From contig JAGGUP010000083.1 in NCBI GenBank assembly GCA_021158405.1, forward strand, positions 1 through 42,421: 42,421 nt of DNA. Direction: 5' to 3'. Below the pieces are notes generated by a model that did no database searches, had not been told where the DNA came from, and was given only the letters and a program-made list of their open reading frames with translations. Each line of letters starts with the position of its first letter. Position 1 is the first letter of the stretch. Position numbers and translations under genes: made by a program. This document shows positions 15,150-23,992 of the stretch, piece after piece. This DNA comes from Bacteroidales bacterium (GTDB lineage: Bacteria; Bacteroidota; Bacteroidia; Bacteroidales; UBA12170).

Positions 15150-17723
15150 TTAAAGGATTAAACTTCCGATTTGAAAAACAAGGAAAGACAATACCCAAGC
15201 AAGACCAGTAGAATAAACCACTAAGAATCCAGCCCATTTCCAGCTTCCCGATTCTCTTTTAACAACAGCTACAACAGCAATACATGGAAAATATATCAAG
15301 ACAAAGATTAAAAAGGAAATAGCGACCAAAGGTGTAAAAATTGGTTCGCCTTTCTTTTTTCCGTCTTCGTATTTTGCATTTCGAAGGCGTTCAGTTAAGA
15401 CTTCAGGTTCTTCTTCTGAATCTGCTTGATAAAGCACACCGATAGTACTTACTACAATTTCTTTAGCTGCAGCTCCGGCAACAAGCGCAACACCCATTTT
15501 CCAATCGAATCCTAAAGGAGCAATGGCAGGTTCGATAAATTTCCCAAGTTTTCCAATATAACTACCTCCTTGTCGCTCACTTTCCTTTGCTAGTTCTAGG
15601 TTATGAATTTTTAATTGGAAATCATGTTCAAGTGTTTTTTGTTCTATTTTCTGTAGGCCAGGAGTTAGGATGAGTGCATTATCATATTGCATTTGTACCT
15701 GTTGAATTTGTTCATCATAGTTCTGGCTATAGGAAATGTTTTGAGGAAAATAACCTGCAGCCCAAATAATAATGGAGGCAATAAGAATTATTCCGCCCAT
15801 CTTTTGAAGGTATTGTTTTCCTTTAAACCACATATGTTTTGTGGTGTTTCGTATAGTGGGAATTCGATAAGGAGGAAGCTCCATTACAAAAGGAGATTCG
15901 GCTGATTTAAAAATGGTTTTTTTGAAGATTATGGCCACTAAGATTGCCACTAAAATTCCAAAGGCATAAATACTAAACAAAACAGTACCTGCCATAGTTG
16001 GGAAGAAAGCCCCTACAATTAAAATGTAAACTGGAAGTCTGGCAGAACAAGACATAAAAGGATTTATGAGCATGGTAAGCAAACGGTCGTTTCTGTTTTC
16101 GATGGTTCTAGTAGCCATAATTGCAGGAACGTTGCATCCAAAACCCATAAGCATCGGAATAAAGGATCGGCCGTGGAGACCGATTTTATGCATCAACTTA
16201 TCCATAATAAATGCAACGCGAGCCATATATCCTGTATCTTCCATTAAACTGATGAAAAAGAAAAGAATGAGGATATTGGGTAGAAATACAATAACACCTC
16301 CTACGCCGCCAATAATGCCATCGATTAACAAATCTTTAAGCATGCCGTCAGTCATATTCGTCCTTAGGATTTCACTCAAAAAAGTAACGCCACTATCAAT
16401 CCAGTTCATTGGATATTCACCCAGACGAAAAGTGGTATAAAACATCAGCCACATAAAACCTAAAAAAACAGGAAAAGCAAAAATTTTATTAGTTAATATA
16501 GTGTCTATCATATGGACATTTTCCCATTTTCCGGTAGGTCCTGGTTTTAATGTTTCTTTGAGCGCTCCGGCAATGAAAGCGTATTTTGAATCCGCAATAA
16601 GAGATTCCGGATCTTCTTTAAATGTTTTTCGCAGTATTTGCTGTGCTTTTTTGGTGACATGTTTTATTCGATCTCCATTGGGGCACTTGGTAATTCGCTC
16701 TTTTGTAACATCATCGTTTTCAAGTAATTTGATGGATAAAAAGCGAGAAGAAATTAAATCGGTAAGATTGTAATTCTCTTTTTGTTTAATTTCTGTTTGT
16801 ATTAGTTTGATTGCATCTTCGATATACAAGCCGTAATTGATATGAATATGTCTTACTGTTTTATCTCGATCTTCAAAAACATCGATAATTGTGTCGAATA
16901 ATTCTTTTAACCCTAGGCCTCTTTTTCCGTTGGTGGGAACCATGGGTATCCCAATCATTTTACCAAGCGAAACATAGTCAAATTGATCTCCCCGTTTTGT
17001 TAGCTCATCCCACATATTTAAGGCCATTACTACCTTAATATCCATGTCGATAAGCTGAGTAGTTAAAAACAGGTTGCGCTCTAAACTAGAACTGTCTACT
17101 ACATTAAGCACAACATCAGGAGCTTGCTCAAAAACATAATTCCGCACATACAACTCTTCTGGTGTATAATGTGTTATTGAATAAGTGCCGGGTAAATCGA
17201 TTAAGTTAAATTGATATCCATTTTGATAGAAACGGGCTTCCTTTGCTGCAACAGTGACACCGGTATAATTTCCTACATGTTCTTTAGAATTGGATGCAAA
17301 ATTGAATAAACTTGTTTTACCACTGTTTGGATTCCCAACCAAGGCCACATTTATTATTTTATCTTTTCGAATGTGATTATGTTTATCCTCTCTGTGCATG
17401 CGTCCGTATCTGTGCGCATGATGCATATGACCGTGCTTATAAATTTCACCTTCCATTGTGCCATGATATCCATTTTGTTTTATACGACCAGGTTCATTTT
17501 CGTAAATGACTTCAATCATTTTTGCTTCCTGAGCGCGTAAGGAAATATCATAGCCCATGATTTTATACTCAATGGGATCTTGGAGAGGAGCTTTCTTGAT
17601 AACGCGTACTTTTTTACCGACAACAAATCCCATTTCGATAATGCGTTTACGGAACGCACCACGACCCTTTACTTTTACTATAATTCCTGTTTCGCCTTGT
17701 GTAAGGTCAAAAAGTGATTTCAT
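15150..17723 (-). CDS. feoB: Ferrous iron transporter, FeoA-FeoB fusion
   Basis: An 857-residue inner-membrane Fe(II) importer. Residues 1-74 are a FeoA (SH3-like) domain fused to the N-terminus. A His-rich linker (about 83-120, eleven His) joins it to the G domain: G1 GNPNSGKTS (130-138), G2 in NYTGVTV, G3 DLPGT (176-180), G4 NMWD (236-239). Two Gate/Nucleoside-recognition blocks of helices follow, with a charged periplasmic insert (about 650-740). Fusion of FeoA to FeoB is common in Bacteroidota. The ATG abuts an 18-base palindrome and a -7 box, suggesting iron-dependent repression. It forms a unit with the Cys-rich protein. Confidence 0.97.
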   Translation of the reverse strand: MKSLFDLTQGETGIIVKVKGRGAFRKRIIEMGFVVGKKVRVIKKAPLQDPIEYKIMGYDISLRAQEAKMIEVIYENEPGRIKQNGYHGTMEGEIYKHGHMHHAHRYGRMHREDKHNHIRKDKIINVALVGNPNSGKTSLFNFASNSKEHVGNYTGVTVAAKEARFYQNGYQFNLIDLPGTYSITHYTPEELYVRNYVFEQAPDVVLNVVDSSSLERNLFLTTQLIDMDIKVVMALNMWDELTKRGDQFDYVSLGKMIGIPMVPTNGKRGLGLKELFDTIIDVFEDRDKTVRHIHINYGLYIEDAIKLIQTEIKQKENYNLTDLISSRFLSIKLLENDDVTKERITKCPNGDRIKHVTKKAQQILRKTFKEDPESLIADSKYAFIAGALKETLKPGPTGKWENVHMIDTILTNKIFAFPVFLGFMWLMFYTTFRLGEYPMNWIDSGVTFLSEILRTNMTDGMLKDLLIDGIIGGVGGVIVFLPNILILFFFISLMEDTGYMARVAFIMDKLMHKIGLHGRSFIPMLMGFGCNVPAIMATRTIENRNDRLLTMLINPFMSCSARLPVYILIVGAFFPTMAGTVLFSIYAFGILVAILVAIIFKKTIFKSAESPFVMELPPYRIPTIRNTTKHMWFKGKQYLQKMGGIILIASIIIWAAGYFPQNISYSQNYDEQIQQVQMQYDNALILTPGLQKIEQKTLEHDFQLKIHNLELAKESERQGGSYIGKLGKFIEPAIAPLGFDWKMGVALVAGAAAKEIVVSTIGVLYQADSEEEPEVLTERLRNAKYEDGKKKGEPIFTPLVAISFLIFVLIYFPCIAVVAVVKRESGSWKWAGFLVVYSTGLAWVLSFLVFQIGSLIL

Positions 17724-17749
17724 CGATAAAATTATTTATCGCAAACTTA
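17724..17749 (-). promoter_or_regulatory. feoB promoter with abutting palindrome
   Basis: The -7 box TAAGTTTG (17742-17749, minus strand) is followed at once by the perfect palindrome CGATAAA-TAAT-TTTATCG (17724-17741), which ends at the feoB ATG. The palindrome would cover the transcription start and the ribosome-binding region. A metalloregulator operator is likely by position; the protein is unknown. Confidence 0.6.
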
Positions 17750-17826
17750 CGGAAAAGGCTTGATATTATGAATATTGAATTGAAAATACCCACTTATTGG
17801 TATAGTATAATTTGGATTAAGTGCGA

Positions 17827-18342
17827 TTAGCGCTGTGTATTAAATTTAATCAGATGAATTGCTTTTAAAGCACTTAGTAATCGATTTCCCCAATGTGTTT
17901 CGAAATGCATTTTGCATTCGTGAATGGCATTTTCTCGCGCAGTTTGCGTGTTTTTTGTATAGAGAATTACAAAGTCTTTTAAATCCTGATAAGTATCCGT
18001 GAGATTTTCTGCAATACTGGCTTTTGAGGCTTCGTTATCGTCTTTTTGTTCCAACACCCAATATTCGTCCAGAAGTTTTAATTTATTCCTAAGGTCATTA
18101 AAAATTATTTCCCAAGTTTCCGCGGTTACAAATCGCTCTAAATAAGAATCGTCAGAAACTTCAATTTCAGGCAATAAAGAACCTTTCAAATAAAGTAATG
18201 GAATGATTTTCTGAAAATAATTCAGAACATCTTCTTGCGCATATGATTCTACTTTCTCTATGAATAAGCAAAATTCATGCGCTACTGTAATCATTTCTAA
18301 AACATTTTTCGACTGTGTCAAATTTCCTTCTGAGCTATTCAT
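17827..18342 (-). CDS. DUF5063-family protein
   Basis: A 171-residue, probably cytoplasmic, mainly helical acidic protein. Recognised as DUF5063 from the N-terminal VLEMITVAHEFCLFIE segment, the LLYLKGSLLPE segment and the C-terminal HWGNRLLSALKAIH motif. This small family is typical of Bacteroidota and has no known function. It stands alone, with rplS and its terminator upstream and feoB downstream. Confidence 0.85.
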   Translation of the reverse strand: MNSSEGNLTQSKNVLEMITVAHEFCLFIEKVESYAQEDVLNYFQKIIPLLYLKGSLLPEIEVSDDSYLERFVTAETWEIIFNDLRNKLKLLDEYWVLEQKDDNEASKASIAENLTDTYQDLKDFVILYTKNTQTARENAIHECKMHFETHWGNRLLSALKAIHLIKFNTQR

Positions 18343-18380
18343 CGTATTGCATATTTATTATTTTCTCGAAAAACTAAAGT

Positions 18381-18410
18381 AAAAAAAAACTCCGAATCAT
18401 CGAAGTTTTT
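18381..18410 (-). terminator. Terminator of rplS
   Basis: On the minus strand AACTTCGA-TGAT-TCGGAGTT forms an eight-pair stem (one G-T), running into nine T. It begins about 25 bases after the rplS stop. Confidence 0.87.
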
Positions 18411-18432
18411 AATTTGTTTTTGGGAGAGAAGA

Positions 18433-18786
18433 TTAAAATCTCTTTTCTTTAATACGTGCTTTTTTACCTTTCAATGCTCGTAAATAGAAGATTCTAGCTC
18501 TACGAACTACTCCGCGACGATCTAAAATAATATCATCAATATTGGGAGAGAAGACAGGAAAAATTCTTTCAACACCAATGTTGTTGGAAATTTTACGTAC
18601 CGTGAAAGTTTCTGTAGTAGAACTTCCTGAACGTTGAAGAACAACGCCTTGGAAATTTTGGATACGCTCTTTGCTACCTTCTTTGATCTTGTATTTTACA
18701 GTAACAGTGTCACCGGCTTTAAAAGCGGGATATTTTTTCGTTTCTATTGAATCTTCAACGAATTGGAGAAGTGCTGGCTTACTCAT
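18433..18786 (-). CDS. rplS: Large-subunit ribosomal protein bL19
   Basis: A 117-residue bL19, normal length, sitting at the 30S-50S interface. The [43 protein letters not shown] and [16 protein letters not shown] segments are the family signatures. It is separated from trmD by 194 bases and has its own promoter, unlike the rpsP-rimM-trmD-rplS operon of enterobacteria. Confidence 0.98.
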   Translation of the reverse strand: MSKPALLQFVEDSIETKKYPAFKAGDTVTVKYKIKEGSKERIQNFQGVVLQRSGSSTTETFTVRKISNNIGVERIFPVFSPNIDDIILDRRGVVRRARIFYLRALKGKKARIKEKRF

Positions 18787-18819
18787 TATATTCTGTTTTA
18801 TCTATTTCTAAAAAGAGTG

Positions 18820-18851
18820 CAAATATACAGGTAATAATTTGTTATCTGCAA
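18820..18851 (-). promoter_or_regulatory. Promoter of rplS
   Basis: TATATTTG (18820-18827, minus strand) matches the -7 box, with TTG (18849-18851) 21 bases upstream as the -33 element. This is one of two places in the window where both elements are found at this spacing. The leader is about 25-30 bases. Confidence 0.7.
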
Positions 18852-18980
18852 GGAATTTACCAAATTAATTTCTTGCATTTTTACTTTGCTTTCCGTTAAT
18901 TGTTTTATGATTTGTTATTTATCAGATAGTCAATCTTTTGAAAGGAGTTTGAGCGTTTTTGTATAAATCAAAAAGCTAAA

Positions 18981-19667
18981 TCAAAGTTCATCATTTTTAA
19001 GCAAATCGGGTCTTCTGTTTTGCGTTCTTTCGAGTGCCTTTTGATACTTCCATTCCACAATCGCTTTTTCGTTTCCCGACAAGAGGATTTCAGGAACTTT
19101 AAATCCTTTGAAATCAAACGGGCGAGTATAAACCGGTGGTGAAAGTAAACCGTCTTGAAATGAATCGGAGAGGGCAGAGGTTTCATCACCCAAAACACCC
19201 GGAATTAGTCGAATTAAAGCATCCGTAACAATCATGGCGGCTAATTCCCCGCCAGATAGAACATAGTCGCCTATACTCATTTCGTGTGTGATATAATTTT
19301 CGCGTATACGCTCATCGATTCCTTTATAATGACCACAAAGCAAGAGGATGTTGTCAAAGGATGAAAAATGATTGGCTATATTTTGATTGAATACTTTTCC
19401 GTCCGGCGTCATAAAGACAATGGCATCGTAGTTTGTTTTGCTTTTCAAATCTTCAATGGCAGAAACTATAGGCTCGGCCATCATCACCATTCCTGCACCA
19501 CCAGCATAAGGATAATCATCAACTTTTTTGTGTTTATTTTTTGAATAAATCCGAATGTCGTGAACATGGATTTCTGCCAAACCCTTTTCTTGGGCACGCT
19601 TAATAATGGAGTGACTAAAAGGCCCTTTAAACATTTCGGGGAATATGCTCAATATATCGATGCGCAT
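18981..19667 (-). CDS. trmD: tRNA (guanine37-N1)-methyltransferase
   Basis: A 228-residue SPOUT-class enzyme that methylates G37 in tRNAs to prevent frameshifting. The trefoil-knot SAM site is seen in LLLCGHYKGIDERI and SIGDYVLSGGELAAM; DDYPYAGGAGMVM is the N-terminal signature and SFQDGLLSPPVYTRP the C-terminal catalytic segment (Asp in DSFQDG region). Nine bases separate it from tal, so it is the last gene of DUF4268-tal-trmD. The 194 bases after it hold only the rplS promoter. Confidence 0.98.
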   Translation of the reverse strand: MRIDILSIFPEMFKGPFSHSIIKRAQEKGLAEIHVHDIRIYSKNKHKKVDDYPYAGGAGMVMMAEPIVSAIEDLKSKTNYDAIVFMTPDGKVFNQNIANHFSSFDNILLLCGHYKGIDERIRENYITHEMSIGDYVLSGGELAAMIVTDALIRLIPGVLGDETSALSDSFQDGLLSPPVYTRPFDFKGFKVPEILLSGNEKAIVEWKYQKALERTQNRRPDLLKNDEL

Positions 19668-19676
19668 AGTATTGCT

Positions 19677-20633
19677 TTAGAATTTAGTTGCAATAAATTT
19701 TTCTAACTTCACTAAATCGGCACTAAACTTACGAATTCCTTCGGCGAGTTTTTCTGTGGCCATTGCATTTTCGTTGAATAACCAACGGAATGATTTTTCG
19801 TCCAATTCAACTTTCTCAATGTCTTTTTCTTTTGCAGTGCTAGTCTTTAGCTTTTGCTTAATCTCGATGTTAGACGATTCCAATTCGGCGAGTAATTTCG
19901 GTGAAATTGTTAACAAATCACAGCCTGCTAATTCAATAATTTCTTCTTTGTTACGGAAGCTGGCGCCCATAATTTCGGTTTTATAATCGAATTTTTTATA
20001 ATAATTAAAAATCTCTGTCACCGATAAAACGCCAGGATCTTCCTTGGCTTCGATATGATCAACTCCTCGGTCTTTCTTATGCCAATCCAGTATTCGGCCA
20101 ACAAAAGGCGAAATAAGCTGAACTCCTGCTTCCGCACATGCAATGGCTTGTATATCACTAAAAAGCAAAGTAAGATTGGTATGAATGCCCTCGTTTTCCA
20201 AAATTTCAGCAGCACGAATACCTTCCCAGGTTGCGGCAACTTTAATTAAGATACGATTGCGGCTAATGCCCGATGATTCATAGAGTCGAATTAGAAAACG
20301 CGCTTTTTCGATCGTTGCTTTTGTGTCGAACGATAAGCGAGCATCCACTTCGGTAGATACACGTCCGGGCACCACCTTTAAGATTTCTAATCCAAAATTT
20401 ACAGCCAATCGATCCATACAATAGCTCAGTTGCTCTGTTTTATCCTTAGAACGAGCTTGTGCATACGCAATGGCATCGCCTATTAAATAATCGTATTTTG
20501 GATCTTGAGCAACAGCATAAATTAAGGAAGGATTTGTAGTGGAATCTAAGGGCAAAAATTGCTTAATAGATTCAAAATCGCCGGTATCGGCAACGACTTT
20601 TGTGTGTTTTTTTAATTGTTCCAGACTATTCAT
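19677..20633 (-). CDS. tal: Transaldolase, TalB type
   Basis: A 318-residue enzyme of the non-oxidative pentose phosphate pathway exchanging a three-carbon ketol unit between sedoheptulose 7-phosphate and glyceraldehyde 3-phosphate. Lys131 in [12 protein letters not shown] forms the Schiff base; STTNPSL and NLTLLFS are family signatures. Full-length classic type, not the short fructose-6-phosphate aldolase type. Eleven bases follow the stop of the DUF4268 gene. Confidence 0.98.
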   Translation of the reverse strand: MNSLEQLKKHTKVVADTGDFESIKQFLPLDSTTNPSLIYAVAQDPKYDYLIGDAIAYAQARSKDKTEQLSYCMDRLAVNFGLEILKVVPGRVSTEVDARLSFDTKATIEKARFLIRLYESSGISRNRILIKVAATWEGIRAAEILENEGIHTNLTLLFSDIQAIACAEAGVQLISPFVGRILDWHKKDRGVDHIEAKEDPGVLSVTEIFNYYKKFDYKTEIMGASFRNKEEIIELAGCDLLTISPKLLAELESSNIEIKQKLKTSTAKEKDIEKVELDEKSFRWLFNENAMATEKLAEGIRKFSADLVKLEKFIATKF

Positions 20634-20644
20634 GAAAGGTGTTT

Positions 20645-21127
20645 TTATTCGTTATTAAATATTTCTTCTTCATTCATTTTGATAATATCTTTGTATTCTA
20701 AAAACCAGTCTTCTAACCTATTCATTTGATTAAAAAAGAATTCAAAAATTAGCTTCCAATCGCTTTCTTTAAACAAGCTTAATCCCGGCTTTTCAATATA
20801 AATTCGGAAGACTTCTTTTCCACTTTCAGTGAGAAAATGGTCGTTCCAAATAAGTTGATGATTAAATTCTTCATCAAGCAGCGCTTTTAAACTCTGCATT
20901 TTATCGTAATATTTTAATTGTCTTTGAAGGCCTTTTGAGGCAATATCAAAACCAACTTGAATCGCATTGTTATTGGTGTCAAACTTTAAGCTAAAACCTT
21001 TAATTCCTGTATTATGAAGCATCCAACTAGAGCGTTTTCCTATTCTTCGTCTTCTTTTTTTACTGTATGTGTCAAAGTCGGCCCAAAATCTTTTACGAAT
21101 AATTTGCGCTTCTTCTTTGGAATACAT
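20645..21127 (-). CDS. DUF4268-family protein
   Basis: A 160-residue, probably cytoplasmic protein with the DUF4268 start ([18 protein letters not shown]) and the central GFDIASKGL and [12 protein letters not shown] segments. The fold in other members is related to restriction-endonuclease-linked proteins, but this short stand-alone form is common in Bacteroidota and has no assigned role. First gene of the unit with tal and trmD. Confidence 0.85.
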   Translation of the reverse strand: MYSKEEAQIIRKRFWADFDTYSKKRRRRIGKRSSWMLHNTGIKGFSLKFDTNNNAIQVGFDIASKGLQRQLKYYDKMQSLKALLDEEFNHQLIWNDHFLTESGKEVFRIYIEKPGLSLFKESDWKLIFEFFFNQMNRLEDWFLEYKDIIKMNEEEIFNNE

Positions 21128-21141
21128 AGTTAGTTTTTTTG

Positions 21142-21149
21142 CAAAAATA
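21142..21149 (-). promoter_or_regulatory. Putative -7 box of DUF4268-tal-trmD
   Basis: TATTTTTG (minus strand) matches TAnnTTTG, 14 bases before the ATG. No -33 TTG seen. The same box, followed by the same CAAAAAA, precedes uvrB at 35867-35874. Confidence 0.45.
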
Positions 21150-21186
21150 AGAATCTTGAAGGAAATGAGTGTTAATAAAAATAGAA

Positions 21187-21213
21187 AGTCCGAAATGATT
21201 AAGATTTCGGACT
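21187..21213 (-). terminator. Terminator of the DUF5916 gene
   Basis: AGTCCGAAAT (21187-21196) and ATTTCGGACT (21204-21213) form a perfect ten-pair stem with a seven-base loop, followed on the minus strand by TTTCTATTTTTATT. It begins 34 bases after the stop at 21248. Confidence 0.85.
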
Positions 21214-21247
21214 CCTTGGTTTGATTAAAGTTTGTTTTTGAGGCGTA

Positions 21248-23860
21248 TTATATTGGTAATCGGCAGGATAATTTCATTAAGAAAACATTGTGTGGAAATA
21301 TGGAGGATATATCCTCTAAATCTGTATTAATATCAAATGCATATATTTCAGGATAATCGGTTTTGTTTTGAGACCAAACCAAATATAAAATTGATCCCGG
21401 ACTGTATTCCCAACGGGCAACTAAATTGGATTGGAACTGTAAAAATTTGAAGTCTGGATTCCCCAGATAACCATCTATTTGCCCATCTTTGTTTAGGTCT
21501 ATACCAAAATTTTCATTGGGTTGAAAAATCTTAAATCGATCGGTATATGATGCAGCAATAGGGTTTGTAACGTATTTAAAATTACTATACTGTCCAGAGG
21601 AAATATAAGGCTGTCCGTAAAATTGTATACTAAAATCTGGTGTGAGGCTATAATCAATACGCAATTTTGTTACAAACGTTTTTTGGTCAATTTCGGCTAA
21701 GAAATATTTATCCTGATCTTCGATAATTAATACATCGATATATTGTAATTGATTGTTATTGAAATTTAAAGAAGTGCTTAGGTTAATGCGTATATTATCC
21801 ATTGGCTGATATGTTAAACCCAAAGAATAATTTTTCTTCAGCTTGGAATTTTCTCTGCCCGATATATAGTATATATTAGCATTTAAACTCAAATTATTTC
21901 TTCGGTCCGTGCTGATATGGGCATGAACAAATAAACTTTTAGGGCTTAAAAATAATGGACCTCCTCTTAATAACGTTTTTTCCAAACTATTTGTACTATA
22001 ACTACTTCCAAACGAAAAATTCCAAAAATTAGTAAATTGCCCACGAACACTAATGTTTCCACTCATAGCCAAATATTTTCCACTATAATCGAAGGAGCTT
22101 GCTTGCGATCCTTCAATACTAAATCTTCGGAAAATACTAAAAGGTTTTGGAAACTTGTATTCGCCCCATAACATTTGGGTCATGTCATCAGCATAACGTA
22201 AATATCCAATATCGTTCAATTCAAATCCGGGCGATTGCCAACTAAACCAAGCCATATAACTCCATCCGCCATTAGAAGATTTCCCAATATAGGCACTGCC
22301 TGCCTGACCATTTAATTTTGTTAAGTTTGGGTCGTAATTTAAGTGAACTGCATCAGGACGTTGAAAATAACGAGAGGAAGCCATTTGAAGTTCAGAAACA
22401 GCCTCCGTACTTCCTTGAACGGAGCTTCCCATTAGATTTATGGAAATATTGTATTTTCTGTTATTCCAAGCATGGTCAAAATTTACACCGCCAGAATAAG
22501 CTGCTGTAGGTAGAATATCTAAATAAGCATCATCAATTTTTCGGTTGGTAGCTGTAAACATACCACCAACTTTAGTGTTCCCTTCGTTAAATTCTTGTTC
22601 TACTCGACTAACAAAATAATTAGTTAAAGGTTCGACTGCATATTCTTCAATACGACCATTCTCATCAGCAATACGAGCATGCTCCACATTTGTAACACTC
22701 TCTAATATACCGATTGAAAGTCCGTTTTTGGTTTTCCCGGTTATTTTTGCGGCTCCCAGAATGGATGTATTCGTAGGGGAATCAATAAAATAATAATCAT
22801 CCGGAGTATAAGAAGGTCTTTTTCCAATTCGTCGAGAATAAAAGAGGTTGTCGGTAGCGTTATTTCCATCACTTAGTCGTAAAGGGAAGCTATAGGTATT
22901 ACGCCCCTCAATAAAAAAAGTACGTTTTTCTCGTAAGTAGGTTTCAAAGGCGGTAAGATTGACTTCGGACGGGTCTGCTTCGACCTGTCCAAAGTCGGGG
23001 TTAATGGTGAGGTCTAAGGTGAGGTTATTGGTCAGGCCGATTTTGGCATCCATACCCATTCGGCCATTTTTTTGTTTGCCATTCGTAAAAGGATTTCCTT
23101 CTTCAGGTTCAAATGATTCGTAAGAACCAAGTAAATAAGGTGTTATGTCGAATTGTTTTTTTGGTTTAATATCTTTTAATCCGTGTAATTCTCCCCATCG
23201 ACTTACATAGCCGGCTTGTTCGTTGGGAATATGTTGCCAAAGGCTTCGTTCTTCTTTTCTGTAAATAAATCGTTTTACTTGCAATCCCCAAACCTGATTA
23301 CTTTCTTTGCTGAAACGTAATTGGCTAAAGGGGATTTTGATTTCTGCTACCCAGCCTTCAGTGTCAATGCTAGTTTTTAGATACCAAATTGGATCCCATG
23401 TGCGATCATGCCCAACTCCATCATTGGTATATAATTCATCGCTTTTTACTCCGGCAACAGAAGCTGTAAAAGAATAACCTGTATTGAAATCGTGATAACT
23501 ATCAAAAGCTACTTCTACCCAATCGCCTTGAAATCCATCGCGGCGCGACATACGTTTAACGATATCGCCCGGAGCACTGTCGTAGGAACGAACAGCAACG
23601 TATAAAAAATTATTGTCGTACAAAATTTTAAAGGCTGTTTGTTGAGAAGCCTTTCCCCCATTGAAGGGTTGGTATTGTGTAAAATTATTTTCCCAGCTTA
23701 CTTGATTCCAAGCGGTATCATCCAACAGGCCATCAATTTTTGGTGATTCACCTACAATACGGCTTGTGCTGTATTTTCTTTTTTCTTGAGAAAATAAATT
23801 TCCAGTAAGAATAAGTATACCGAGTAGAAGGAGTGAAAATGGTTTTATAAATTTATTCAT
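21248..23860 (-). CDS. DUF5916 outer-membrane protein with CBM9-like domain
   Basis: An 870-residue protein with a signal peptide (about 1-25). A beta-sandwich domain resembling carbohydrate-binding module family 9 follows (about 38-205: DGLLDDTAW, NFLYVAVRSYDS, DWVEVAFDSYHD). A long C-terminal region of amphipathic strands belongs to DUF5916 (TLDLTINPDFGQVEADPSEVNLTAFE, KRTFFIEGRN) and probably forms an outer-membrane barrel. Such proteins are common in Bacteroidota; a role in glycan or peptide handling is often assumed but not shown. Its own terminator makes it a single-gene unit. Confidence 0.88.
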   Translation of the reverse strand: MNKFIKPFSLLLLGILILTGNLFSQEKRKYSTSRIVGESPKIDGLLDDTAWNQVSWENNFTQYQPFNGGKASQQTAFKILYDNNFLYVAVRSYDSAPGDIVKRMSRRDGFQGDWVEVAFDSYHDFNTGYSFTASVAGVKSDELYTNDGVGHDRTWDPIWYLKTSIDTEGWVAEIKIPFSQLRFSKESNQVWGLQVKRFIYRKEERSLWQHIPNEQAGYVSRWGELHGLKDIKPKKQFDITPYLLGSYESFEPEEGNPFTNGKQKNGRMGMDAKIGLTNNLTLDLTINPDFGQVEADPSEVNLTAFETYLREKRTFFIEGRNTYSFPLRLSDGNNATDNLFYSRRIGKRPSYTPDDYYFIDSPTNTSILGAAKITGKTKNGLSIGILESVTNVEHARIADENGRIEEYAVEPLTNYFVSRVEQEFNEGNTKVGGMFTATNRKIDDAYLDILPTAAYSGGVNFDHAWNNRKYNISINLMGSSVQGSTEAVSELQMASSRYFQRPDAVHLNYDPNLTKLNGQAGSAYIGKSSNGGWSYMAWFSWQSPGFELNDIGYLRYADDMTQMLWGEYKFPKPFSIFRRFSIEGSQASSFDYSGKYLAMSGNISVRGQFTNFWNFSFGSSYSTNSLEKTLLRGGPLFLSPKSLFVHAHISTDRRNNLSLNANIYYISGRENSKLKKNYSLGLTYQPMDNIRINLSTSLNFNNNQLQYIDVLIIEDQDKYFLAEIDQKTFVTKLRIDYSLTPDFSIQFYGQPYISSGQYSNFKYVTNPIAASYTDRFKIFQPNENFGIDLNKDGQIDGYLGNPDFKFLQFQSNLVARWEYSPGSILYLVWSQNKTDYPEIYAFDINTDLEDISSIFPHNVFLMKLSCRLPI

Positions 23861-23992
23861 TGGCTCACGTGAATCAATATTTATGCCACCATTTATGAAA
23901 GATTGAAAACGATTGTGTTAGGGTAAAGCGGTGTTTTATTTAATGGGATTTTACTGTACGAAAAAAGAAAGAAAATGTACGCTGGCGAACAG

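Noticed and set aside
15148-15237. Longer N-terminus for the FeoB-associated Cys-rich protein
   Set aside because: The extra part lies inside the end of feoB in another frame, and the family form begins at the ATG at 15147.
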